The notes under the pieces are model-generated. The model made no database searches and was not told where the DNA came from. It saw nothing but the letters and a program-made list of their open reading frames with translations. A DNA stretch of 64,000 bases from the NCBI GenBank assembly GCA_032209605.1, contig JASFXZ010000038.1, positions 1,922,001 to 1,986,000 on the forward strand, written 5' to 3'. The DNA is from Mactromeris polynyma (taxonomy: Eukaryota; Mollusca; Bivalvia; Venerida; Mactridae). The first letter of the stretch is position 1. Each line of letters opens with the position of its first letter. The translations under genes were made by a program, and so were the position numbers. This document shows positions 27,501-33,639 of this stretch, in pieces.

Positions 27501-30500
27501 TCGAAAAATAGCCACTGGACATCCAACGTCGGCAACAATCAATTATGAACTACAATAATCGATTATAATCGGAAATTTTGACTGAAGTGTTATTTCAATA
27601 CGATGTTATATATTTTCAAAATTTAAAATTATAAACCCGAATATATTTACATTTTACAGTTATATAGAATTGTTTTCAATATATTCAGTCAAATACAAAT
27701 ATACAAAGTTAAATGTAGTAAAAAGAGATAATTAAAGTTGTATAAATGAAATTATCAGTCAGCATTATACTTACATAAAAAAACAAAATACTTCAATTAT
27801 TTCTGATTCGATTATCGATTACGAGCTTTCAAACCGATTTGATAATCGATTATCCATCACTATGGGTAGGTAAACAAAAATATCAACAGTCCAAAAGAAG
27901 TTTCCCACTCACAAAATTAGAAAAAGTTTTAAGTAAGGGCCACTTCCATGAGTAGGTAGGATTATGCCTTACCAATCCATCTTTTAAGGATGACCAAATA
28001 ACCTATTGATTTGACATTTATCTCACTTGGAAGCTTCAATATGCCATACCTGTTGGGTCACTTTATGAAAAAAATCTTTCATCAGACTTATTATTGCAAG
28101 TATGCAGTAATTTGAGTATATTCCATGTCATCATTTTGCCTAATAATTAACCTTAAAAAATATGACTGCTTATCTTGTACAATAATGAACAATATACGAG
28201 GAATTCAAAGACTTTCAAAGTAGCATGATTTAGGATCATACAAAGTGAAAACCAGTTTGTGAAAGCAGTCTTCAAGGAAAACTTGATGTGGCCATACCTG
28301 ACATGCAGGCCCTCCTGCGGACTTTTCAAGTTTTTAAGACAAACTATATGTGTCCAAATGACACGTATGCTCCCCCCCCCTGCTATGGAATTTTAAGTAG
28401 ATTACAAGTATTTGTAAAAGCTATATGCTTTGAAGCAATACATGTATGATTCAGATCCATCTACCTTTCAAGAGTTAGTGATCAGAAACCAATTTAAAGT
28501 TGAAAAGGCCCAAAACGCCTGGAGGTCTCAGGGATGTCACTAATTCTTGAAGAAGCAGGGAAATTGGCTAAGGTAGGGTGGGGTCTAGGTGGCACTCCCC
28601 TTATTTATGATCATTCATACAAGAAAAGTAGCCAGCAGATGATGCTTTAGTTACTGGAACATTTTACTGGCTCCTGGCACTTACTGACTCCCTTGACATC
28701 ATAAAAACAAGAGACTTTCAATACAGCAAAAAGTTTAACTTACAAGTATTCAAAAACAGAATCTGACAAAGATTTTATTGCATATTCTGGTATCATGTAG
28801 ATAGCTGATTTTCCCATATCCTTGAAATCCTGTAGTGACAGTCTTCTAATTCCACCAAGAGACTTAACAAATTGTTTCCCTGTAGCAGCGACAACAGTTG
28901 ACATCTCAGGATTCTGAAAAAAATCAAGATTATTCAATGATTGGCATTCACAAATACTTCATGTAAATAAAAATATTCATAAAAAATAGAAAGTAACATT
29001 TATATAAGTACTTGTTTAAAATATTTTAGTATGTTTTGGTTTTACGCTGTTTCCCCACAGTATTTCAGTTATGTACAACATTCAGATGACCGAACTAGTG
29101 CTCTCGGGTTACCAACCAGTACTACCCTCAGCTCCTCAACAAGCAAGAGACAACATTCATCAGCATTTAGAAATTAGAGGTGGACAAATGACTTTGAAGT
29201 ATTGTCTTTAGTCAAATTGTTACATAGAACATGCACCTGCAGTCAAGCTGGGTTCTAACCCATATCCTGTAGATTAGCAGTGGAGTGCTCTACCATCGAA
29301 GCTAACCGGGCGAGCATTTAATATATAAATATTAGGGATGTCAACTAACATTCGGACGTACAAACGAATATTCGAATACTTATTCGGAATTTGAATATAT
29401 TCGATAAAATATATATTTTCAGTATAAAAACTGAATGGAGGTGTATTAGATTTCAATGAAGGGCATTATGACATCGACTGTCATTCTACACATGAAAATG
29501 ATATCTTCATGTGTTAATTGACATAACATGTTGTATATTTGGGGTCAAGAGAGACATAACACTCTGGTGGTGACACTTAGGCTCTGAAATTATTACTAAT
29601 CGCGGACATGTTTACCACTTGAGTGATCAGTTTAAAACACATAACTGATATGCATAAAGTTAAACTTCGAATTTCAAATTAATTATTATTAAATAAGAAG
29701 GTGGAATATTCGAATAATCGTTCGGAAGGTTGACCGCATATTCGAGTACCAAAATTGCCATTCGTTGACATCCCTAATTATTAAACAAAGAAGTATTTTT
29801 AATCTCACTGACTTGATTTTTATTACTTAAATGTATTACTTTTATATATGACAAACATATTGGTATTTTAACTTATAAGTCTGTCATTCTGTAATATATC
29901 CTCTTGAAAACAGTGTACAGCAAAACCTTATTTAAAAGACCACCTCAAAATCAAGACCACCACACATGTAACATTCTTTTCAAGGACAAGTCTTTTTAAA
30001 TTTCTTCCATATTTTAACTTGATAAGCAGACCGCCTCACAACTAAGACCGACTTTCATTAGAACCAATGTTCAGGTCTTTGTATTTAGATTTCATTGTAC
30101 TTTCCACTAAAGTCATCTAGCAATACATTCAGAAGATATTCTGATATACAATATATATACAATATTATAGACAAAAATGATTGTTAACTTTCATTATTTC
30201 TTTATTTTCAAAATGATAGTCAAAACTGAAGAGGAGTGGATATTTTGTTTTCATTTACTTACCATTGTCCATTGTTGATCGTTTGCAAGTTCAAGAATGC
30301 TCTTCAGATCATCTTTTTTTAGTGGCGTTAATACTTCAAAAATCCCTTTAGGACCATCCTTAATAGATTGAATCTGTGAAATCGCTTGTTCAGCAGCTAG
30401 GCTAGGAAACTATAAAACCAATAATCATTATGAAACTATCACATGATTACCCTAGATACTTTCTTATGTACAAAATAGCATCAGCTGTATTTGACAAATT

Positions 30501-33470
30501 ATGAAATAGAGCCTGCACTTGCCTGTCCAAAGATATTGCCTTCCATTTTATGGTAAATTAACCTTTTTTATCAGAGAGGAATTGGAGAATTCAGACAATT
30601 ATTATTTTTCTGTTATACTACTGTTTGTAATATATCTCAATTTACCAAAAAAATGTTTTTTAATATATAAATATAATGCAAAAAGTGGTGTTTAAAAGCT
30701 GAAGTGCCTACAAAATATAAATTACCTTAAAGTTTTTCAGTAGTTCACAACTCTTTTGTAATTCATTTTGCATTGTGTTGATTAACTCCTGCATTTGAGT
30801 GTGAGATGTATTACCGGTACTATTTTTTATATCATCGATTTTACCCGTACCTTTCTCACGTTTGTTCCCTATACCATCAATACTTCCTCTTGTTCTTATA
30901 AAATGTGAAATATAATTAGTCATACAACAACATGTATAATCAAATAAGACAGACTTTACCCTAATATTTTCAGAGCACTAGCCTGTTAGGCCTAGTCACT
31001 CAGCCAAACCACTAGCCGGAAATCATTCTTACTAACCCAAACTAATTTATAAAAAACAAAAATTCACAATTATGTACGTACGTATCTGTTTTGTCAAAAT
31101 ATTGGAAACATTTTATTTTTCTCTTTTGTATGAGAAAAGTATACGTATACAGAAACATTAAATATTTGCTACTCCAGGCTAGCACTTAGCATTTCTGCTA
31201 AAGTTATTAGCCCTGGGCTTCGGGCTAGTGGATTACAGTGAAGAACATGTCAAATGAAAATATGTATATATATATAAGAAATACATAGCTGAATATAATG
31301 AACAAATGCTAATGAAATTTCCCTAAATCAAGTATATTGCATCATTAATTTAAATAAGGTTGCAAAAAGTGAAAGGGTCGACATTTAAAATATATTTGTT
31401 TCCCCTCCTTCGACCCTAGCCCACCAGGAATATAAGGGCAAGTTAAAATATGATACTTGTAGCAAAAATTGATTTATCTCTGCTTCATAGATTTATCGAT
31501 GATGTGGCTGCTCAACTGACTGGTACCATCGATTCCAGTTTTTGTACCTAATAGCCATTGTACTGCAGTAATATTTGTACCTGCCAATTTTAGCGAAAAA
31601 GTTTTTTGGCTTACCTCAATACAATATGTACGGTCACCGTCATTTTAAACGGTCCCTCATGGGAGGGGCAACAAACAATATTTTTTTATTGGCTTAGGAG
31701 GGGAACTTTTTCCAGCCCCAAGTGTGTATTGCACTTAACATTGATTTAAATTTTTTGAATGATATTGATGTATCATATGACAAATATAGACTATATATTG
31801 ATTATTCCTTTAATACTCACCTAGTATTAACTCCTATGTACCTATGTTTCTGTGTGTAAGTCCTACATAAATGAATGTTCAGTCTGTATTTTTATTATAA
31901 CAAGGCAAGTAATTTATCCATATTTTTAACTTCACAGCATCATAGTATATGTGCCTTAATTCTCTTGTATTTCCCAGCCATAATTTCAATATTTGTGTGT
32001 ATTGAATAACAATTGACAGAAAAATAATGTTGGTATATCAAAATCTATTGTATTAATGACAGCCCTAGGCTAACTGTACTTACATATTCATTTGCACCTT
32101 CAATTGAGCTTTGAGTTCTTCACATTTAGCTGTTAATACAAAACAACAAACATGATCAGGTCAAATGAAATACGATAGCAGTGTTGTTTAAACTGCCTAT
32201 TTTTGTAGTTCCTTTTATCTTAATGATGTTCAGTGATTTACTTAAGATTAAATAAGAAAGTGACGTTAATTATAAATACATTGTTTTCAATCAAACCATC
32301 ACTGATCAAATGGAGTTGTACTCACAACTGATAGATTGAGATAACATGGTACATTTGAGATTTAATTAAAACATGAACAAGACTTTATATTTGTCTATTT
32401 ATTAATTGGACAAATATAAAGTCTTCACGATAATATTTTTGAAGGCCTTGCCCATTCGGGCAGACAGCTTGCAATTTCCCATGCTCGATTCATTTTCACT
32501 TACCCAAATAAAATTTAATGGGTCTTCACGTTTAGGTTCTCATGGCTTTCTTTTGCCAGGTGTTGCACCGTTGAAATACCGAAAAAACATGATGTTTTGA
32601 TTTATTAAACCAGAAATGAAGACTCAGGTTACAATAGTTGATAAAAAAGTGCTGTTACACAAACAAAATTGACAAAAAATAAAAACCAGTCCAATTATTT
32701 TGTACTTCTTCATCCATTTTTGTGACAGCTTGGAAAAGAGCAAGTCAGACCGAAACTGGCGGAACACTAACGCGACTTGCCCGTTCGGGCAGATGAAATT
32801 GCTTTTTTACTTGTCTGACGGTAATATTACCTGTCCCGGGCATTGGGCAGGTGGGTTATGTTGAAGACTGAATTAATGACAAAAACATTCTAGACTGAAT
32901 ACTACATGTATCATTTGTGTTATGTTAGGGCTGTCATTGATTAAAAATTGTGCATATCATCAATACATGTATTGATAATGATATACTGAAAAACAAATAT
33001 TGACGATAAAACAATATTATTAAATTTCTATTATAACCTATTAACTCCTATTTTTCTGTACATGTTTATGTGTGTATGCCCTACATTTTGAAATGTTCAG
33101 CTTTTATTTTTATGATAACAAGATCAATATTTATTGTATCAATGACAGCCCTTACTAACATGACATTTTGAAATAAATTATACAAATTTGCGAATGTTCA
33201 AGTAACATTTGTATTTAAAAGAAAGTATTTCATGAAATCATTGCATATTCACAATAATTAATAGAACCTTTACATACTTTTTATGGCTTCGAATCCTTCT
33301 CTATCAAAATTCATCTCACTAGTGTTGAAAGTTGAAATCATGGAACTTATGTCTGTTAAATTTGTGCCCAGAAGACTTGTGTCTGTTAAATTTGTGTCTG
33401 GCGGAGATGGTGCTCCATCTTCACATACTACACCGGACAGAAACAGGAACGCCAACACTGAAAAATGCAT
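417..33470 (-). CDS. Large secreted stereocilin/otoancorin/mesothelin-like protein, 21 coding exons, 3' part beyond the left edge
   Basis: Multi-exon gene read on the minus strand. Coding exons, 5' to 3': 33470-33278, 32129-32084, 30894-30726, 30409-30263, 28913-28744, 27354-27129, 24000-23806, 23115-22880, 22259-22148, 18897-18709, 17822-17598, 16078-15917, 14673-14639, 13568-13436, 12518-12394, 11700-11646, 6051-5855, 5022-5002, 4110-4020, 3199-2989, 589-417. All introns are GT-AG and all phases agree, giving 3,111 nt and 1,037 residues with no stop. The protein has an N-terminal signal peptide, N-glycosylation sequons, a Q/S/T-rich linker and many short leucine-rich helical segments such as LGGAIKLLPSSILQQLD and LGAMVTDLPMEKFDQI. 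This pattern recalls the helical-repeat ectodomains of the stereocilin/otoancorin/mesothelin group, which are extracellular and usually GPI-anchored. The exon structure is seen directly. The family is inferred from sequence style and is less certain (about 0.5). The C-terminus lies outside the window. Confidence 0.65.
960..1103 (-). repeat. tRNA-derived SINE copy (head 1036-1103)
   Basis: The minus strand reads GTGGTCCAGTGGTTAGTGCG (A box), an anticodon-like loop CTTGTAA (TGT, Thr) and GGGTTCGATTCCC (B box). The acceptor strands do not pair, so this is not a working tRNA. The adjoining 'CAAATTTTCATGGAAGGGTA' body is shared with the copy at 25.8 kb. The rest of this intron (590-2988) holds only this and the repeat at 1,243-1,388. 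Confidence 0.6.
1243..1388. repeat. Dispersed 'GGTTAACGTAAGATTTGATTGG' repeat, copy A (partial)
   Basis: Shares TTGCCTTGGTGGTTAACATA and TATGCAATTAGCAAA with copies at 4,152-4,420, 51,936-52,195 (inverted) and 61,666-61,925 (inverted). Confidence 0.55.
2989..3199 (-). CDS. Exon 20 with furin-type site
   Basis: Acceptor ATTCCAG, donor ACAT|GTATGT; phase 0 in, 1 out (residues 910-979). Helical segments (SILAEMTTSILDEIIPKG; FNLMLTLKQAIFARAA) are followed by SSRRKRST, a consensus furin site R-x-K/R-R at residues 974-977. Mesothelin precursors also carry a furin site. Other GT sites nearby do not fit the phase of exon 21. Confidence 0.65.
3236..3565. repeat. Dispersed repeat ending in GACAGACGGACAGAC
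   Basis: 'AACTAGTTGGTTGTTTTTGA ... CAGTAATTGTAATACTGATG ... GACAGACAGACGGACAGACA'. The same start and middle recur at 5,070-5,170 and the end recurs at 5,750. A common bivalve intron repeat type. Confidence 0.55.
4020..4110 (-). CDS. Exon 19
   Basis: Acceptor TTATTTCAG, donor AAG|GTATAC; phase 2 in, 0 out (residues 879-909). LLGGAIKLLPSSILQQLDK is a clear repeat unit. Confidence 0.65.
4152..4420. repeat. Dispersed 'GGTTAACGTAAGATTTGATTGG' repeat, copy B
   Basis: Near full-length copy in the intron between exons 18 and 19: GACGCAATTTGAAGG at one end, GATATGCAAATAGCAAAACA near the other. No terminal inverted repeat is visible. Contains an ATTTGCAT octamer. Confidence 0.55.
5002..5022 (-). CDS. 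Exon 18: candidate 21-nt microexon
   Basis: Between TATTTTCAG and CAA|GTTGAT, encoding ALADSG plus split codons. Length is a multiple of three and phase is 2 in and out, so the flanking exons also join in frame without it (optional inclusion). The donor is weak; a stronger GTAAAT donor nine bases on would break the frame. Confidence 0.4.
5070..5808. repeat. Dispersed repeat with three tandem ~165-190 bp units
   Basis: Units beginning 'GGCCATAACTC' and containing 'ACACTTGATGGTGATCAA ... GAAATCCAACCAGCA ... GGAGATGAAGCGCGGACAAA' recur near 5,230, 5,450 and 5,610. A 54-bp sub-duplication lies at 5,355-5,465. Ends in GACAGACGGACAGACAAAGG and a short inverted TCTCCCTC/GAGGGAGA. A related copy is at 18,130-18,320. 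Spurious small ORFs here are repeat-derived. Confidence 0.6.
5855..6051 (-). CDS. Exon 17
   Basis: Acceptor TCATGTCAG, donor GGAAG|GTTTGT; phase 0 in, 2 out (residues 807-871). DIDELGPSLISQMSKQQIDL followed by VLRDAVSDALPRVIG is a strong helical repeat match to the mesothelin/stereocilin style. Confidence 0.7.
6545..6948. repeat. Dispersed bivalve repeat, left part, interrupted by the hAT element
   Basis: 'GGACACAGATGCCCCCACTT ... CCATAACTTTGC ... GGTGAACATTCCTGTAAAG ... GGAGATATGAGTGATGCAAG', partly duplicated internally (6,660-6,830 and 6,840-6,948), with a poly(C) run near 6,717. It resumes at 10,887 immediately after the transposon. Confidence 0.6.
6941..6948. repeat. Left 8-bp target-site duplication of the hAT element
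   Basis: AATCTGGC, identical to 10,887-10,894. An 8-bp duplication is the hAT hallmark. Confidence 0.9.
6949..10886 (+). mobile_element. Complete hAT-superfamily DNA transposon (3,938 bp) with intact spliced transposase
   Basis: Bounded by perfect 8-bp duplications AATCTGGC. Ends TAGTGATGAAA (left) and, inverted, TAGTGTTGTAAAA (right) form an imperfect terminal inverted repeat. Subterminal ATCGATTATAATCG-like motifs occur near both ends. It lies antisense in the intron between host exons 16 and 17 and has itself landed in an older dispersed repeat. Perfect target duplications and an open transposase suggest a recent insertion that could still be autonomous (inference). Confidence 0.9.
7140..10325 (+). 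CDS. hAT transposase with BED zinc finger, four exons, 679 aa, intact
   Basis: Exons 7140-7314, 7719-7992, 8368-8633 and 9001-10325, joined by three GT-AG introns (404, 375, 367 bp) with matching phases: 2,040 nt, no stop before TAA 10,323. Starting at ATG 7140, a BED-type zinc finger spans the first intron (VICNLCRKSYANKG ... NLQQHLDKHH, C-x2-C and H-x4-H-type spacing). Catalytic-core motifs follow: LTHDGWTS (first Asp about residue 190), VVTDNAANEKKA (Asp254), the C-x2-H motif CYGHRLNLAV and TRWNSSLSML. The C-terminal hATC dimerisation domain has SSVPSERVFSLAGLIVNKKR. It resembles ZBED-type hAT transposases. DNA excision and integration is the family function; activity here is not shown. 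Because terminal repeats and target duplications flank it, a domesticated host gene is less likely than a live transposon. Confidence 0.9.
10887..10894. repeat. Right 8-bp target-site duplication of the hAT element
   Basis: AATCTGGC, identical to 6,941-6,948. Confidence 0.9.
10895..11172. repeat. Dispersed bivalve repeat, right part after the hAT insertion
   Basis: Continues the repeat broken at 6,948: 'GGATATATGAGTGATACAAG ... CATAACTCTGC ... GGTGAACATTCCTGTAAAG ... GACGGACGGACAGACGGACA ... ATATGCCCCCCCC ... GGGGGCATA'. Related copies at 14,335-14,580 and 28,330-28,500. Confidence 0.6.
11390..11524. mobile_element. Palindromic MITE, 135 bp, arms ~43 bp
   Basis: TTATACAGGTTGTTGACAGG at the left and CCTGTCGACAACCTGTATAA at the right are inverted copies. 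The arms continue through GGGGAATATAACCTGT / ACAGGTTATATTCCCC with a ~50-bp centre. It could fold into one long hairpin. Intronic, between exons 16 and 17. Confidence 0.75.
11646..11700 (-). CDS. Exon 16 (55 nt)
   Basis: Acceptor CTTTAG, donor CAAG|GTAATT; phase 2 in, 0 out (residues 788-806, RCLNPRRRKNTLQACLKCK). Called mainly because both splice sites and both phases fit its neighbours. Confidence 0.5.
11701..12393. other. Intron between exons 15 and 16: nothing recognised
   Basis: AT-rich intron with a C run near 12,328-12,339. No ORF, RNA or terminal-repeat element recognised. Confidence 0.5.
12394..12518 (-). CDS. Exon 15
   Basis: Acceptor TTTTTGTAG, donor TTTAG|GTAAAA; phase 0 in, 2 out (residues 747-787). 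Encodes LKAINKNLINKALEYRN and MTDVEAIGCDCFMHF. Confidence 0.6.
12519..13435. other. Intron between exons 14 and 15: low-complexity A/T
   Basis: A/T homopolymer runs (12,830-12,910). 'CCAGTGATTTTTTTGG' at about 12,781 resembles a hAT end, but no partner end was found. Confidence 0.4.
13436..13568 (-). CDS. Exon 14
   Basis: Acceptor TTATTACAG, donor TCT|GTAAGT; phase 2 in, 0 out (residues 702-746). AMSGLVTGLLSSNIKQIG resembles the 'LG-L-tGLs' repeat start. Confidence 0.65.
14335..14580. repeat. Dispersed bivalve repeat with C run
   Basis: Same family as 10,895-11,172: 'TCTGGCTCATACTT ... GACAAAAAGACCAGAGCAAA ... TCTATATGACCCCCCCC ... GAGGGGGATAAAA'. A related start ('CACAGATGTCCCCACTACTC') lies near 13,660. 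Confidence 0.5.
14639..14673 (-). CDS. Exon 13 (35 nt)
   Basis: Small exon between GAAACAG and GTTAGT encoding KSSDAMTLADI (residues 691-701), phase 0 in, 2 out. It is supported because it supplies exactly the phase needed by exon 14; joined, they read MTLADISAMSGLVTGL. Confidence 0.5.
14937..15085. repeat. Degenerate tandem 'ACTCAGGTGGAACAGAAAT' array
   Basis: About seven diverged units of roughly 19-25 bp, each with a version of CTCAGGTGGAACAGAA (ACTCAGGTAGAACAGAAATA, TACTCAGGTGTAACAAATAA, AGGTGGAACAGAACAATTCA). Intronic, between exons 12 and 13. Confidence 0.55.
15917..16078 (-). CDS. Exon 12
   Basis: 54 codons, phase 0 both sides, between TTTTCAG and GTAAGT (residues 637-690). MISDGKLSAIVDSKEIM and a serine-rich stretch (LKSSLSSSSDLLTDLG). 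Confidence 0.65.
16900..17520. repeat. Tandem array of ~125-170 bp 'TTTGACCTCTAAGTGTGACC' units
   Basis: Four diverged units start near 16,912, 17,030, 17,195 and 17,350. Each has 'TTTGACCTCTAAGTGTGACC', 'TTGACCTTTGAGCT' and 'ATGGTGAACATTTGTGCCAA'; the array ends in GACGGACGCACCCACCCACC. A lone unit end is at 15,490-15,550. The TGACCT repeats resemble nuclear-receptor half-sites. A widespread bivalve repeat type. Confidence 0.7.
17598..17822 (-). CDS. Exon 11: helical repeat plus lysine-rich tail
   Basis: 75 codons, phase 0 both sides (residues 562-636). LGAMVTDLPMEKFDQISAAD is one of the clearest stereocilin/mesothelin-like repeat units. It is followed by a strongly basic run (about residues 611-627, KKDLKKSKKGGRSKKR) that is unusual for an ectodomain. 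Confidence 0.7.
18130..18320. repeat. Dispersed repeat related to 5,230-5,800
   Basis: 'GATGTGCAACTACACTTGAT ... GAAATCCAACCAGCAGTATT ... GGACGGACTGACAGGCAGAC'. Intron between exons 10 and 11. Confidence 0.55.
18709..18897 (-). CDS. Exon 10
   Basis: Exactly 63 codons, phase 0 both sides, between TATCACAG and GTAAGG (residues 499-561). Cysteine-containing helical sequence: CLTLPVNITCDTLQQSFG, then QSVLCDKVCISLF. Confidence 0.65.
20879..21929. mobile_element. Non-autonomous DNA element, ~1.05 kb, with ~34-bp terminal inverted repeats
   Basis: Left end ATGTGGCTGCGACTGCGATT followed by TTTGGGCTAGTGG. The right end, inverted, is ATGTGGCTGCGATTGCGATT followed by the same TTTGGGCTAGTGG, one mismatch. 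TATA flanks are ambiguous with the repeat end. It holds an unrecognised 93-residue ORF (21,512-21,793, plus) with no transposase motif. Superfamily unknown. The rest of the intron (18,898-22,147) shows only the pogo-like MITE and unassigned repeat ends. Confidence 0.7.
21512..21793 (+). CDS. Unrecognised 93-codon ORF inside the 1-kb TIR element
   Basis: Begins MHSKAHTFHKSDELKKFKRK and ends at TAA 21,791. Basic N-terminus; no domain recognised. Could be a remnant of a larger transposon protein, or chance. No promoter or splice evidence. Confidence 0.15.
   Translation: MHSKAHTFHKSDELKKFKRKITYKMMFVDTVVCISFVDIHEHGEINNFIPSHRIQHETSQGRSLPTKSQVNRFRMVSQNYQIDVIVSLLTQTN
21950..22124. mobile_element. 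pogo/Tigger-like MITE (175 bp)
   Basis: Flanked by TA on both sides. CAGTAAAACCTCAATAAT at the left and, inverted, CAGTAAATCCTCACCTAA at the right. CAGT-R-AACCTC ends with TA duplications are typical of the pogo/Tigger group. Related copies at 29,918, 45,051, 53,445, 55,017 and 63,175. Confidence 0.75.
22148..22259 (-). CDS. Exon 9
   Basis: Acceptor TTTTCAG, phase 2 in; donor TGG|GTAGGC gives phase 0 out (residues 461-498, SLSMFSLCVPDKRIKSAI onward). An alternative donor, TTCA|GTAAAT, eight bases earlier breaks the phase with exon 10, so the GTAGGC donor is preferred. Confidence 0.6.
22880..23115 (-). CDS. Exon 8
   Basis: Acceptor AATGTAG, donor AAAAG|GTATGG; phase 0 in, 2 out (residues 383-460). 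Reads VHEDRKLLSIMPWTCGRVLE at its start and has a later cysteine in NKPCGMTLISKMV. Confidence 0.65.
23287..23459. mobile_element. MITE with 28-bp inverted repeats (173 bp)
   Basis: ATGAGCGCCGCTGTACAATT continuing TCCAACCT at the left; the right end is its inverse with one mismatch (ACGATT). Internal GTGACGTCAC and ATGACGTCAC are CRE-like palindromes. Target duplication unclear. Intron between exons 7 and 8. Confidence 0.75.
23806..24000 (-). CDS. Exon 7
   Basis: Exactly 65 codons, phase 0 in and out, between ATTACAG and GTATAG (residues 318-382). Contains LLPMFMMGNNQHARLKAIC and two further cysteines (FCAPTPACQK). The donor GTATAG is slightly off consensus. Confidence 0.6.
24310..24960 (-). 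pseudogene. Internally deleted mariner-like element
   Basis: The minus-strand ORF at 24,704-24,892 joins two normally distant mariner segments: the helix-turn-helix end (SLTLVYKWFKRFNDGGEETE) and the C-terminal catalytic motif region (PYSPNLVPMDFTIFPFIK), with the middle missing. GGGTTGTCCGGAAAGTTCAT at about 24,327 resembles a mariner end. Non-functional. Confidence 0.65.
25666..25895 (-). repeat. tRNA-derived SINE
   Basis: 'TTTCATCGGGTTTAACGC ... GGCGGCCGGTTCACCTAACC ... CAAATTTTCATGGAAGGGTA', then a decayed tRNA head ('GACCGTGAATCCAACCC'). Body almost identical to 26,467-26,600, with a related copy at 29,035-29,318. Confidence 0.6.
26085..26290. repeat. Dispersed repeat with TGACCTTTGACCC and GGACGGCCGGACGG
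   Basis: 'TTGACCTTTGACCCTGTGAC ... GTGGACCAAGTTTGAGTATG ... GACGGCCGGACGGACCGACA'. A common bivalve intron repeat. Confidence 0.55.
26467..26603 (-). repeat. SINE body, truncated copy of 25,666
   Basis: Same ~135 bp as 25,669-25,803 with at most one or two differences (AACGCCG versus AACGCTG). It is embedded in a local duplication: 'CTGGACCAACATGT' occurs on both sides (26,457 and 26,601), apparently as a target duplication. Confidence 0.6.
27129..27354 (-). CDS. Exon 6: Q/S/T/N-rich linker
   Basis: Acceptor TTTGTAG, donor AAC|GTAAGA; phase 2 in, 0 out (residues 242-317). After a short helix (SKVSVEMEVQEMQQQ) the sequence is low complexity, rich in Q, S, T, N, G and D. It is probably a disordered, possibly O-glycosylated spacer between two folded parts. 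Confidence 0.7.
27474..27862. mobile_element. Non-autonomous hAT MITE (389 bp)
   Basis: Ends TAGTGATGG on both sides (inverted), the same first eight bases as the complete hAT at 6,949. Flanks TGGGTAGT and TGGGTAGG match in 7 of 8 bases. The interior carries ATAATCGATTATAATCGG and GATTATCGATTACGAG, echoing the subterminal region of the autonomous element. Intron between exons 5 and 6. Confidence 0.8.
28744..28913 (-). CDS. Exon 5
   Basis: Acceptor TTTTTTCAG, donor CTT|GTAAGT; phase 0 in, 2 out (residues 186-241). LGGIRRLSLQDFKDMG followed by IPEYAIKSLSDSVFEY gives the leucine-spaced helical pattern seen again in exons 11, 17 and 19. Confidence 0.7.
29035..29318 (-). repeat. tRNA-derived SINE
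   Basis: Minus-strand head GCCCGGTTAGCTTCGATGGT (A box) with GGGTTAGAACCC (B box) at 29,240-29,318. The body runs down to 'GTTTTACGCTGTTTCCCCAC' at 29,040, matching the 25.7 and 26.5 kb copies. Confidence 0.65.
29333..29776. mobile_element. hAT-like MITE, TAGGGATGTCAAC ends (444 bp)
   Basis: Perfect 13-bp inverted ends TAGGGATGTCAAC / GTTGACATCCCTA, with repeated ATTCG motifs just inside both ends. Target duplication not clear. Intron between exons 4 and 5. Confidence 0.75.
29918..30097. mobile_element. pogo/Tigger-like MITE (180 bp, diverged)
   Basis: TA-flanked; CAGCAAAACCTTATTTAAAA left, inverted CAATGAAATCTAAATAC right, with internal AAGACCACC motifs shared with the 21,950 and 45,051 copies. 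Confidence 0.6.
30263..30409 (-). CDS. Exon 4
   Basis: Exactly 49 codons between TTTATAG and GTAAGT, phase 0 on both sides (residues 137-185). Contains FEVLTPLKKDDLKSILELA, a typical helix-turn-helix repeat unit of this protein. Confidence 0.7.
30726..30894 (-). CDS. Exon 3
   Basis: Acceptor TTATAAG, donor AAG|GTAATT; phase 2 in, 0 out. Encodes residues 80-136: a lysine- and glycine-rich stretch followed by a predicted helix (MQELINTMQNELQKSCELL). Confidence 0.65.
30895..32083. other. Intron between exons 2 and 3: old repeat pieces
   Basis: AT-rich. 'TAACTCCTATGTACCTATGT ... ATAACAAGGCAAG ... TTAATGACAGCCCTAG' (31,830-32,072) resembles the 32,926 MITE and the sequence at 49,930-50,320. No gene recognised. 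Confidence 0.4.
32084..32129 (-). CDS. Exon 2 (46 nt)
   Basis: Small exon between TTAACAG and GTAAGT. It continues the frame of exon 1 (phase 1 in, phase 2 out) and encodes residues 65-79, TKCEELKAQLKVQMN, a short amphipathic helix. Confidence 0.6.
32926..33153. mobile_element. hAT-like MITE, TAGGGCTGTCATTGAT ends (~228 bp)
   Basis: TAGGGCTGTCATTGAT left; ATCAATGACAGCCCT right. Interior 'TAACTCCTATTTTTCTGTAC ... ATGATAACAAGATC' recurs at 31,830 and 49,930, marking a local family. Confidence 0.65.
33278..33470 (-). CDS. Exon 1: signal peptide and glycosylated N-terminus
   Basis: Starts at ATG 33470. MHFSVLAFLFLSGVVC is a typical secretory signal peptide, probably cleaved just before EDG. Sequons NLT (N27, N37) and NTS (N49) follow. 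The donor is AAAAA|GTATGT, leaving one coding base. A TTTTTCAG inside codons 3-4 could act as an alternative acceptor with an upstream exon supplying the start, so the first residues are less certain than the rest. Confidence 0.7.
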
Positions 33471-33639
33471 GTTCAGTACCTCATATTTCCATTCATTATG
33501 TCCATAAATGCATTCACATGAATTTAGTTGTCCATTTAAAAAGAAAAGATTAATCAACATACCTGGTTTGAGACACTCTGTTCTTGTTTTATCTATCTTT
33601 AATGTTGATTTGTTGGGCACGTTATAGTTTGTCAAGTAA

